NCBI GenBank assembly: GCA_903861185.1
Contig: CAIOTK010000498.1
Span: 1-35,208 of the forward strand
Source of the DNA: an uncultured Opitutia bacterium
GTDB lineage: Bacteria > Verrucomicrobiota > Verrucomicrobiia > Opitutales > Opitutaceae
Direction: 5' to 3'
Length of the DNA: 35,208 nucleotides
Part shown: piece by piece, positions 26,993 to 35,208 of the stretch
Numbering within the stretch: position 1 is the first letter of the stretch
Layout: the number at the start of each line of letters is the position of its first letter
Made by a program: the position numbers and the translations under genes
Notes under the pieces: model-generated
Database searches by the model: none
What the model was told of the DNA's origin: nothing
Seen by the model: only the letters and a program-made list of their open reading frames with translations

Positions 26993-28384
26993 TCACAACG
27001 CGGCCCGCAGGCGCTCTAAGCGGGCGCGAACGCGTTCGCGGCTCAGGACTCGCATCATCCCGGTCAGACTGGGGCCCACATTGGAGCCCGAGACCGCCAG
27101 CCGCACGACGGCCTGGTAGTCGCCAAAGGCTAGGCCGCCCCGCGCAGCGAGGGCCTTGATGCCCTCCTCGAGCGCCAAGTCGGTGCCGAAGTCGAGCCCC
27201 GGCAGGGCCGCGAGGACCTCGTCCAACCGCGCGCGCGGGTCGCCCTTGGCCAGCACCTTCTCGCGCACCTTGGCATCAATTGGGAACTCCTCGGAGAAGA
27301 AGTGCGCCGCGTAGGCCGGCAGTTCCTCCAAACCCTTGAGCTTCGGCTGGCAGAGCAACGCCACATCGCGGAAGTACCCCGCCTCCGCGGCCAACCCGGC
27401 CGCGCCCGCGGCGCCCGCCCGCGTGTGTTGCTCCCGCGCCCGCGCCACGAACGCGTCCGCCGGCAGCTCAAGGAGGTAAGTCTGGTTCATATGCGCCAGC
27501 TTCCGATCATCGAAGCGCGCGTTGCTCTGGTTCACCCCCGGCAGGTCGAACAACCGCACGATCTCGGCCAGCGGCAGCTTCTCGCGGTCGTCGCCCGGGT
27601 TCCAACCGAGCAGGCAGAGAAAGTTCACTAGGGCCTCCGGCAGGTAGCCGCGGCGCTGGTACTCCTCAATGAGCGCACCTTGGTCTCGCTTCGACATCTT
27701 GCCCGGGCCGTTCTGCTTCAGAATGAGCGGAATGTGGGCGAACACCGGCGGCGGCACACCAAACCCCTCATACAGCCGCACGTGCTTGCTCGTGTTCGAA
27801 AGGTGGTCCTCGCCGCGGATCACGTGGGTGACCCGCATCGCGATGTCGTCGACCACGTTCACGAGGTGAAAGACCGGGTTGCCATCCGAACGCACGATCA
27901 CGAAATCCTCGTCCTCCACTCGCTCCACCCGGCCGCGGATCCGGTCGTCGATCACCACCGGCGGCGCCGCCACCTTGGTCACGGTCTTGCCGCGGTGCTC
28001 ATCAAACACCTCGCGCCGCTCGCCCTCCAAGCGGAACCACACGGCGCCGTCCTTCTCATAGGCCCGCCCCAGATCACGCAGGCGATTGACGTGCTCGCGG
28101 TAGATCTCCGTCCGCTCGCTCTGCCGGTACGGACCGCAATCCCCGCCACCGCTGGCCCCGAAGCGCGGACCCTCGTCCCAGTTCAAACCCAGCCACGTCA
28201 TGCTCTCGTAGATCAACTGCAGGTACTGGTCGCTATTGCGCTCCTTGTCCGTGTCCTCGATGCGCAGGATGAAGGTCCCGCCGGTGTGGCGGGCGTAAAG
28301 CCAGTTGAACAAGGCCATGCGGGCGCTCCCGATATGGAAGAAACCGGTCGGACTGGGCGCAAAGCGAACGCGGACGGGAGGCAT
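26993..28384 (-). CDS. gltX: Glutamyl-tRNA synthetase
   Basis: [60 protein letters not shown] at 28384. Confidence 0.96.
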   Translation of the reverse strand: MPPVRVRFAPSPTGFFHIGSARMALFNWLYARHTGGTFILRIEDTDKERNSDQYLQLIYESMTWLGLNWDEGPRFGASGGGDCGPYRQSERTEIYREHVNRLRDLGRAYEKDGAVWFRLEGERREVFDEHRGKTVTKVAAPPVVIDDRIRGRVERVEDEDFVIVRSDGNPVFHLVNVVDDIAMRVTHVIRGEDHLSNTSKHVRLYEGFGVPPPVFAHIPLILKQNGPGKMSKRDQGALIEEYQRRGYLPEALVNFLCLLGWNPGDDREKLPLAEIVRLFDLPGVNQSNARFDDRKLAHMNQTYLLELPADAFVARAREQHTRAGAAGAAGLAAEAGYFRDVALLCQPKLKGLEELPAYAAHFFSEEFPIDAKVREKVLAKGDPRARLDEVLAALPGLDFGTDLALEEGIKALAARGGLAFGDYQAVVRLAVSGSNVGPSLTGMMRVLSRERVRARLERLRAAL

Positions 28385-28523
28385 AAGATCGAGGAAGGCC
28401 GGCGCCGGGAAAGGGCGAACGGCCCCCGCATTCCCCGCCACCCCCGGCCGGGGCTCAATGCCGAAATCGCCGGAATTTCACTTGTCGCTGCCACCGGATT
28501 GGGGAACTCGTGTCAGGTTACCG

Positions 28524-31500
28524 ATGAAGCCGCTCAAGCTCGTCCTCTTTCTCCTTGGTGCCGGACTCCTGCTCGCCGCCGGACTCGTCGCCCTCGCTCT
28601 GCTCCCCTCCGTCCAAACCTGGGCGGCCCGCCGGGCCTTGGAGGGCTCGCCCCTCGCGGTCGAACGCGTCGCCGCCGGTCTGGGCGCGGCGCGCCTGGAG
28701 GGAGTCACCTTCCGCCAACCCGGCCTCGTTGTCCGGGTCGGCTCCGTGGAGACCCACCATTCGCTCACCGCTTGGCTGAGCTCCCGCCGGCTGGACGTGG
28801 CAGAGGTCACGATCCGGGACGTGGTGGTAGAGCGAACTCCCGTCCCCGCGGACGCCGCCGCTCCCGCCAGCGCACCTTCCCCGGCGGCTCCGGCCACCAG
28901 TGCCGCCCCCAAGCCTCCCGCCAGCGGGGCCGCCGCGGCCCAGGAAGCCTTCGCGGGCCTCCTGGCGCCGGCGCGCCTGCCGGTCGATCTCCACCTTGGC
29001 CGCCTGAGCGCGGCGGGACGGGCAAGCCTCGGGGGCGGCCAGACCGCCACTTTCGACGTCAAAGGCTCAAACCTTGCCCCCGGCCGTGCCGGACAGCTCG
29101 AGTGGACCCTAGATTTCGCGGACGCCACCCCCGCGGCCGCCCTCCGGGGCCTGCGAGCCACCGGGAAAGCCACCCTGACGCTCGCCGCCGACCGGGCGCT
29201 GACCGCGGTGGTGCTGGAAACCACCGTCGCCGCCATCGGTCCGGCGCTGCCGCCGGATCAAGTCACGCTCAACGCACAGGCGGACCGAGATCCGCAAGGC
29301 AAGGAGTCTTACACGCTCCATCTTGGTCTCATCCGCGGCGGACAAGCCGAAACCCTCCTGCAGGCCAAGGGCGGCTTCGCTCCCAACCAGGCGGAACTCA
29401 GCGGGACCTGGGACGTGGCCCTGCGCAGCGAGCAACTGGCGGCCCTGCTCGCCGGCTTCGGCTTGCCCGAGGTCGCCGCCACCGGCGAAGGCAAGTTCTC
29501 GGTGCGCCCGGACGGGACGGCGGGCGCCACCACCGGGCGACTCCAAGCTACGGTCTCGCGGCTCGGCCAAGTCTCCCCCACCCTCGCCGCCATCGGCTCC
29601 ATCCAGCTGGCCGCCAGCTTCGATGTGGCCCTTCAAGACCACGCGGCGCAGCTGAAGGCGTTTGACGTGGAGATCAGCGAGGCCAGCGGGCGCCGCTTCG
29701 CCCGCCTGCAACTCACCCAACCCGCGACCTACCGCCTCGCGGAGCGCCAGCTCTCCCTCGCCAACCCTCAGGCCGAGGCCGCCCGGCTAATGCTGGACGC
29801 CGTGCCGCTCGCCTGGGCCCAGCCGCTGGTTCAGCCGCTCCAGATCGCGCAAGGCACCCTCTCCCTGGAACTCGCCGCCGTCGCCGAACCCGATGGCAGC
29901 CGCATCCGCCTCCAGAGCCCCGCCCCTCTCGTGCTCCAGAACCTCGTGCTCCGCGAGGCCAGCGGCCGCCCGCTGGTCGAGGGTCTCACCGTTTCCGCGC
30001 GCCCCGCGATCGACTATACCCGTGAGCAACTGCGGGCCGCACTGACCGAATTCAGCGCCCGCCTGCCCGCCGGCGACACGGTGCAGGGGGAATTCCGGAC
30101 GGAAACGCGCCCCCTGACCGGCAAGCCCGCGACCACCTTCCAAGCCACCCTCGACGCCAAGGTAGCGGCCCTAGTGCGCCCGTTCCTCGCCTTCGATCCG
30201 GGGGCGCTTGCGGCCAAGGTGACCCTCGAGGGCCGCCACGAGGGGAACGAGCTCACGTTGACCCGCGCGGAAGCCAGCGTGAAGCGAGCCGCGGGCGCCA
30301 CCCTGGCCCAGCTCGCGCTGCTGCAACCCGTCCGCGGCGATCTCCGCGCCAGCACCTTCGCCGCGGAAAACGCCGCCAACCCCGCCGTGCGCGTCGAACT
30401 GGGCGAGATTCCCCTCGCCTGGGCCGGAGCCTATATCCCCGCCAGCCAGCTCACCGGCAACCTGAGCGGCGCCGCCTTTACCTTGGCCTGGGCCGCCGAT
30501 GGGGCCGCGACCCTGCACACGACCACTCCAGTCAGCCTTCGCGGGGTTAGCCTCGCCCTCGGTGGGCAGCCGCAGGTGAGCAACCTCGACCTCAGCCTAG
30601 ACGCCACCGCCACCCGCCGCGGACAAACGCTCGGGTTCACCGTCCGCCGGCTCGAGGCGCGCCAAGGCGAGGAAGCGCTGCTATTGGTCGAAGCAGAGGG
30701 GGAACTCACCCCAGGTCCCAAACCGGCGGGCAAGGTCAAGGGATCCGTGCAGGCCGAGGCGCTCCTCTTCCGCCAGCCGGCCCTCGCCGCCCTCGTGCCG
30801 GTCGCGCAGGGCCGCCTCCGCACCACCTTCGAGACCACCTTCAAGGTCGGCGACGCCCTTGCGGCCAAGCTCTCCCTGACCACGAAAGGCCTCGGCGTCC
30901 GCGGCCAACCCGCCCTCGGCGATGCTGAACTCTCCCTGACCGCGCAGGCCAAGGCGGACGGCTCGGCCACCTTCGCGCTGCCGCTCACCGTCACCGCTGC
31001 CGGCCGCAAGTCCGACCTCACGCTGGAGGGCTCCGTCAGTGCGGCCGCCAAGGATCAGCCCCGCACCTTCAACCTCCGGGCGACGAGCACTAATCTGGTG
31101 ATCGATGACCTGCAGGCCTTCGCCGCCCTCGCACCCGCCTCGGCCCCCGGTGCCTCCGCTCCCACCGCCGCGCCGGCCCCGACCAATCGCCCATCGACCT
31201 CGGCCTCCTCCGGCCCCCGGACCTCGCCCCAGCCTCCGGCCAAGTCCTCCGCGACGGCTGCCACCCCCGACCGAGCCCCACCCTGGCGCGGCCTGCAGGG
31301 ACGGGTGGAGGTCGACCTGAAGCGGGTCCTCTACGGCCGCGACTACACGGGCCGGGGACTCCGCGGGACCGCCACCGTCACCCCCTCCCGCTTCGCGCTG
31401 GATTCGTTACAGGGGAGTTTCCGGGACCAGCCGTTCAATCTGGGCGCCGCCCTCACCTTCACCCCCGGGCAGGCGCAACCCTACGCCCTGACGGGCCAAG

Positions 31501-32168
31501 TCGACATCTCCGGGCTCGCCGTCGGCGAGGTGCTCCGGGCCGCCAATCCCGGGGAAAAGCCGTTGCTGGAAAGCACCGTGAAGGTCGCCGCCAAGCTCTC
31601 CGGCCGCGGCGCGACCGTCCCCGACACCGTGGCGCGCGCCTTCGGCCAGTTCGAGGTCACCGGCGGCCCGGGCGTCCTGCGCGCCCTCGGCAAGAAGGGC
31701 CAGACGGTGGGTGCCGCCTCCGCGTTACTCGGGGTGGCGGGCGCCCTGACTGGGTCCGGCAACACACTCGCGCTCGGCCAACTCGGCCGCGAATTGGAGG
31801 AAATGCAGTTCGATCGCTTCACCCTCAAGGTGGAGCGGGACGCCGCGCTGAACTTCCGCGCGACCACCATCGAGTTCCTTTCGCCCTCCAAGCGCCTCAC
31901 CGGCCGCGGCGCGATGACCTACCGCGAGGGCGCACCCTTCGACACATGGCCGCTCGAGCTGGAATTCCGCCTCGCCGGCAAGGACTTTATGGCCCGCCTG
32001 CTGAACGAAGCGCGGGTGCTCTCCGGCCAGCAGGATGACCAGGGTTACTACCCGATGGCCGTGCCCTTCACGGTGAACGGCACCCTCGCCAGCGTGAACA
32101 ACTCGCTCTGGAAGGTACTCGCCGGCTCTGCCGCCCGCGCCGGGCTCGAGGGCCTGCTCGGCCGTTAG
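28524..32168 (+). CDS. AsmA-like family large envelope protein
   Basis: N-terminal TM MKPLKLVLFLLGAGLLLAAGLVALALL followed by long AsmA/DUF748-type beta-rich sequence; C-terminal AsmA-like block (ITGRGAMTYREG-type region). Confidence 0.75.
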   Translation: MKPLKLVLFLLGAGLLLAAGLVALALLPSVQTWAARRALEGSPLAVERVAAGLGAARLEGVTFRQPGLVVRVGSVETHHSLTAWLSSRRLDVAEVTIRDVVVERTPVPADAAAPASAPSPAAPATSAAPKPPASGAAAAQEAFAGLLAPARLPVDLHLGRLSAAGRASLGGGQTATFDVKGSNLAPGRAGQLEWTLDFADATPAAALRGLRATGKATLTLAADRALTAVVLETTVAAIGPALPPDQVTLNAQADRDPQGKESYTLHLGLIRGGQAETLLQAKGGFAPNQAELSGTWDVALRSEQLAALLAGFGLPEVAATGEGKFSVRPDGTAGATTGRLQATVSRLGQVSPTLAAIGSIQLAASFDVALQDHAAQLKAFDVEISEASGRRFARLQLTQPATYRLAERQLSLANPQAEAARLMLDAVPLAWAQPLVQPLQIAQGTLSLELAAVAEPDGSRIRLQSPAPLVLQNLVLREASGRPLVEGLTVSARPAIDYTREQLRAALTEFSARLPAGDTVQGEFRTETRPLTGKPATTFQATLDAKVAALVRPFLAFDPGALAAKVTLEGRHEGNELTLTRAEASVKRAAGATLAQLALLQPVRGDLRASTFAAENAANPAVRVELGEIPLAWAGAYIPASQLTGNLSGAAFTLAWAADGAATLHTTTPVSLRGVSLALGGQPQVSNLDLSLDATATRRGQTLGFTVRRLEARQGEEALLLVEAEGELTPGPKPAGKVKGSVQAEALLFRQPALAALVPVAQGRLRTTFETTFKVGDALAAKLSLTTKGLGVRGQPALGDAELSLTAQAKADGSATFALPLTVTAAGRKSDLTLEGSVSAAAKDQPRTFNLRATSTNLVIDDLQAFAALAPASAPGASAPTAAPAPTNRPSTSASSGPRTSPQPPAKSSATAATPDRAPPWRGLQGRVEVDLKRVLYGRDYTGRGLRGTATVTPSRFALDSLQGSFRDQPFNLGAALTFTPGQAQPYALTGQVDISGLAVGEVLRAANPGEKPLLESTVKVAAKLSGRGATVPDTVARAFGQFEVTGGPGVLRALGKKGQTVGAASALLGVAGALTGSGNTLALGQLGRELEEMQFDRFTLKVERDAALNFRATTIEFLSPSKRLTGRGAMTYREGAPFDTWPLELEFRLAGKDFMARLLNEARVLSGQQDDQGYYPMAVPFTVNGTLASVNNSLWKVLAGSAARAGLEGLLGR

Positions 32169-32713
32169 GCGTCCCGCGCCACGGTCGCGGCCGCTAGGCA
32201 TTGCATCCACCGGGCGTCCTCGCCGGGGTGCCCCGCGCCCCGCAGCCCCGCGGCGATCGCGTCTCCCGACGGCTCCTCCACCGCGTGCCGCGGATCGCCC
32301 GGCCACTCGGGCCGCACGCGCCGCACCAGCGCCCAACACGCCCACGCGCGCCAACGGCGCTGCTCGCGCCGGGGCTCGTTCATCCGGTCCGCGTAATGCT
32401 GGAAATGCACCCGCGGGTTGCCGATGAAGACTCCCGGCGGCACCCGCCCGACCATCCAGGCCGTCGCCGCGTACGGGAGCGGATAGTCCCGCAACACGGA
32501 CTCATCCCCCCGCAACTCCGCGCCGAACGCCCGGTCCAGGCACAGCAACGCCCGCGCGGCGAAGCCGCGTTCCCATAGGAATTGGCCGTACTCAAGGCAG
32601 TCCCGGTAAAACTCCTCCCCTCGCCCAGCTTCCCGGTGCCGGTGCAGGCTCCGCCAATCCAAGTCCAGCCGCGCGGCGGGCAACTGGGGACACGAAGGCA
32701 GCGCGGGAACCAT
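32165..32713 (-). CDS. Conserved-looking hypothetical protein
   Basis: ORF with Trp/Arg-rich globular composition, convergent with and overlapping the asmA-like stop; start assigned to the ATG at 32713 (ORF opens at 32749). Confidence 0.65.
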   Translation of the reverse strand: MVPALPSCPQLPAARLDLDWRSLHRHREAGRGEEFYRDCLEYGQFLWERGFAARALLCLDRAFGAELRGDESVLRDYPLPYAATAWMVGRVPPGVFIGNPRVHFQHYADRMNEPRREQRRWRAWACWALVRRVRPEWPGDPRHAVEEPSGDAIAAGLRGAGHPGEDARWMQCLAAATVARDA

Positions 32714-32863
32714 CCCTGCCCAGTTGGTCCCCGTGCGCCCCGGCGTCAATCCCGCCGGGACCGCCGCCGAGGGTTTGGCTTGGCGCCCGCCCGTGTTTCC
32801 CCGAAAACGCCGGCGCTGAACGCTCCGCCCACCGCTCCCGCCACCCCGCCCCCGCCGCCCCTA

Positions 32864-33502
32864 GTGCACGAGGTCTCCGGCTGGCGGCGCGCGCTCCTTT
32901 GGCCCGCTGGGCTCTTGCTCCGCCTCTGGGGCCGCTCGCTGCGCTTCGAGGTCACCCCGGAGGACTTGGCCCGCTACACCAAGCGCGACGAACCGGTCGC
33001 CATCGTGCTCTGGCACAACCGGCTCTTCCTCGCCGCCGAAATCGTCCGCCGCTTCCGCACCGGCCGGCCCGCCTACGCCCTCGTCAGCGCCAGCCAGGAC
33101 GGGGCCTGGCTCACCGCGTTCTTCCACCTCGCCGGCCTCCGCACGGTCCGCGGCTCCAGTAGCCGGCTCGGCCGTGAGGCGGCCACCGCCTTGGTTGATA
33201 CGCTCCGCGCAGGCCACGATGTCGGCATCACGCCCGACGGCCCCCGCGGCCCCGTCTATGAGTTCAAGCCGGGCGCCCTCATCGTGGCGCGCCGCACCCA
33301 CGCCCCGCTCCTGTTAGTCGGAGCCGAATTTTCCGCGGCGTGGCGCCTCGGCAGCTGGGACCGCTTCTGCGTGCCGCGCCCGTTCTCCCGGGTGCGCATG
33401 CGCTGCACGATCATCCCGGCGGCTGACTTGGCCGACCGAGACGAGGCGCTGCTCCAAGTCCGGGCCCGCCTGCTCGCGCTGAACCCAGATCCGGCGGACT
33501 GA
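32864..33502 (+). CDS. DUF374 / lysophospholipid acyltransferase-like protein
   Basis: VAIVLWHNRLFLAAEIVRRF, VSASQDGAWLTAFFHLAGLRTVRGSSSRLGREA, GHDVGITPDGPRGPVYEFKPGALIVARRTHAPLL. Start uncertain: GTG at 32864 chosen, ORF opens at 32582. Confidence 0.85.
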   Translation: MHEVSGWRRALLWPAGLLLRLWGRSLRFEVTPEDLARYTKRDEPVAIVLWHNRLFLAAEIVRRFRTGRPAYALVSASQDGAWLTAFFHLAGLRTVRGSSSRLGREAATALVDTLRAGHDVGITPDGPRGPVYEFKPGALIVARRTHAPLLLVGAEFSAAWRLGSWDRFCVPRPFSRVRMRCTIIPAADLADRDEALLQVRARLLALNPDPAD

Positions 33503-33512
33503 ACGGCCAGAG

Positions 33513-34058
33513 CTAGGGGAACACCGGCGTGAGGTTCACCACGCCGCCGCTCGCCACCGTGTAATCGGGGCCGCTGTTCCAGGTCAGGTCGTTGACCAGC
33601 ACCTTGAAGGTGAAGCCGCGGGCGGACTCCCCGAGATTCAGCCGCCACAAGTCCGCGGCGATGCACTCCATCGGCACACCCCGGTCCCAGCTCAGCCCCG
33701 GTCCCTCCCCGCGCAGGTGCAGGGCGTTACCGAAACCGATGTTAATGCGCGCGGTAATGGTGGTGACTACCGGCCGCCGCGCCGCCGCCGGCACGGGGGC
33801 GGGGATCGCCGGGGCGACCGCTGGGCGGGCCGGCGACAGCGCCAGCGGGGCGGCCGGGATCGGGACGGCGACCGACTTGGCGGGAGCAGGCACGGCCCCT
33901 GGGGCGGGCTGCGCGGCGGGTACCTTGCGCTTGGCGGGCGGCTTCGCCGGCGCCTTAGCCGGGGGCTTGGCGCGGGCCTTGGCGGCCGCGGCTGGCGCGG
34001 GCACGGGTTTCGTCGCTGGGGCGGGCGACACCTTCGACTTGACGATGGTTTTCTTCAT
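33513..34058 (-). CDS. Histone-H1-like Lys/Ala/Pro tail fused to a CBM20-like domain
   Basis: N-terminal MKKTIVKSKVSPAPATKPVPAPAAAAKARAKPPAKAPAKPPAKRK; C-terminal LHLRGEGPGLSWDRGVPMECIAADLWRLNL...FTFKVLVNDLTWNSGPDYTV resembles starch/glycogen-binding folds. Confidence 0.7.
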   Translation of the reverse strand: MKKTIVKSKVSPAPATKPVPAPAAAAKARAKPPAKAPAKPPAKRKVPAAQPAPGAVPAPAKSVAVPIPAAPLALSPARPAVAPAIPAPVPAAARRPVVTTITARINIGFGNALHLRGEGPGLSWDRGVPMECIAADLWRLNLGESARGFTFKVLVNDLTWNSGPDYTVASGGVVNLTPVFP

Positions 34059-34190
34059 GGTGTCGGGAAACGTTCCCCTGCCGGAATGGCCGAGGAACCC
34101 CCTAGACGTAGCAAAACTAGGGCCAACTGCCAGACCACTTTTGGCCCGTCACCCCGACGTTACGCGCCTCCCGCCCCCGCCCGGACGCTA

Positions 34191-34213
34191 CCCCGCCGGC
34201 CCAGCCGGCGGGG
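34191..34213 (-). terminator. Hairpin downstream of the aminotransferase gene (possible terminator, no U-tract)
   Basis: CCCCGCCGGC-CCA-GCCGGCGGGG perfect 10-bp stem. Confidence 0.4.
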
Positions 34214-34224
34214 GGCCAGCAGGT

Positions 34225-35208
34225 TCAAAGGCCGCGGCAAACCACGTCCACCGCTTCCTCAAACACGGCGACCGACTCGCGCAGGCAATCCTCGTCGATG
34301 CTCAGCGGGGGCGAGATCTTCACGCACTCGCCACCCACGCCCACCGGCGCGAACATCAGCAGCCCGCGATGCATGCAGGCCACGTTAATCCGCGTCGCGA
34401 GGTCCGGGTCCGGCGTACGCGTGCCCGGCTTAACCACCTGAATGCCCGCTACCAAGCCCTGTCCCGTGCAGCAGCCCAGCACCGCCGGATACTTGCGCTG
34501 GATGCGGTGCAGCTCCGGGTTGAACCACGCGCCCAACCGAGCGGCCCGCTCGACCAACCGCTCGTCCTCAATCACCTGCAGGTTGGCGATCGCCGCCGTC
34601 ACCGCCAACGGCGAGGCCGAATGGGTCGAGGTCATCGAACCCGGCGCATAGAGGTCCATGATGTCGCGGCGCCCAATCACCGCCGCCAAGGGCAGCGAGG
34701 AGGAAATTCCCTTGCCGCAGGCAATGAGGTCCGGGGTTACGCCGTAGTGCTCAAAGCAGAACATTTTACCGGTACGGCCGAAGCCCGCCTGCACCTCGTC
34801 CATCACCAGGACGATGTCGTGCTGGCGGCACCAGGCCTCGAGCTTGCGCGCGTACTCCACGGGCAGGAAATCCGGCCCGACGCCTTGGTAGCTCTCGGTC
34901 ATCACGCCCGCGATCCGATCCGGCGTCACCCCGCGCTGCGCCAAGCTGGAGAGGAACAGATCGAAGGAGGTGTCCGGGTTCTTGTAACCATCCGGAAACG
35001 GCACCTGAACGAACTGCGGGCAACAGGAGCCGAGCCAACGCTTGCCCTTGGCCATTCCGCCCGCCAGTTGGGCGCCCATCGTGCGCCCGTGGAAGGCGTT
35101 CTGGAAGGTGACCATGATCGACTTCGCCGGGCCGTGCTTCTCCAGCGCATACGTCTTGGCCAGCTTGATACAGTTCTCGGTCGCCTCGCTGCCCGTCGAA
35201 AGCAGGAA
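34225..35208 (-). CDS. Class III PLP-dependent aminotransferase (partial; 5' end beyond the window)
   Basis: Reading frame open to the window edge (FLLSTGSEATENCIKLAKTYALEKHGPAKSIMVTFQNAFHGRT); DEVQAGFGRTGKMFCFEHYGVTPDLIACGKGISSSLPLAAVIG with PLP lysine. Confidence 0.93.
   Translation of the reverse strand, partial: FLLSTGSEATENCIKLAKTYALEKHGPAKSIMVTFQNAFHGRTMGAQLAGGMAKGKRWLGSCCPQFVQVPFPDGYKNPDTSFDLFLSSLAQRGVTPDRIAGVMTESYQGVGPDFLPVEYARKLEAWCRQHDIVLVMDEVQAGFGRTGKMFCFEHYGVTPDLIACGKGISSSLPLAAVIGRRDIMDLYAPGSMTSTHSASPLAVTAAIANLQVIEDERLVERAARLGAWFNPELHRIQRKYPAVLGCCTGQGLVAGIQVVKPGTRTPDPDLATRINVACMHRGLLMFAPVGVGGECVKISPPLSIDEDCLRESVAVFEEAVDVVCRGL

Noticed and set aside
27680-29665. 661-aa plus-strand ORF crossing gltX and the asmA-like start
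   Set aside because: Antisense to gltX and out of frame with the asmA-like gene; Arg/Gly/Pro-rich nonsense composition.
34100-34122. CCCTAG-N11-CTAGGG inverted repeat upstream of the H1-tail/CBM gene
   Set aside because: Only 6-bp arms; could be an operator but indistinguishable from chance without comparative data.
1-35208. CRISPR arrays, integrases, transposases, phage genes or defence systems
   Set aside because: No regularly spaced direct repeats and no recognisable recombinase, transposase, Cas or toxin-antitoxin proteins. The tRNA-Arg has no adjacent integrase or apparent att duplication.

Overview
GC-rich window, gene-dense, with content typical of the Verrucomicrobiota (PVC) lineage, probably Opitutales-like; the taxonomy is inferred from gene families and was not searched. 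From left to right: a minus-strand nrdB-nrdA operon for ribonucleotide reductase; an Oar-like TonB-dependent receptor (TBDR); a TMTC-like GT-C/TPR membrane protein; recQ; a co-directional seven-gene cluster (PMI-like cupin, TIM-barrel isomerase, Gfo/Idh/MocA oxidoreductase, ThuA-like, DUF1080, TBDR, beta-propeller/HEAT/cytochrome c); tRNA-Arg(CCG); glnS; a DJ-1/PfpI-family protein; thrH; gltX; a large AsmA-like protein; a hypothetical protein; a DUF374 acyltransferase; a histone-H1-like tail fused to a CBM20-like domain; and a truncated class III aminotransferase. The best leads are: (1) NrdB has Leu136 where the radical Tyr should be, keeps all six metal ligands, has Glu as first ligand (Chlamydia class Ic-like), and is paired with a NrdA that appears to carry three N-terminal ATP-cones; (2) a putative 3-keto-sugar catabolic cluster split into exported and cytoplasmic modules; (3) pyrimidine-rich leaders without an obvious Shine-Dalgarno upstream of most genes; (4) several structured intergenic elements, including two long inverted repeats in consecutive spacers of the sugar cluster. 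The many long antisense ORFs in the track, including one of 1362 aa, are treated as high-GC artefacts.
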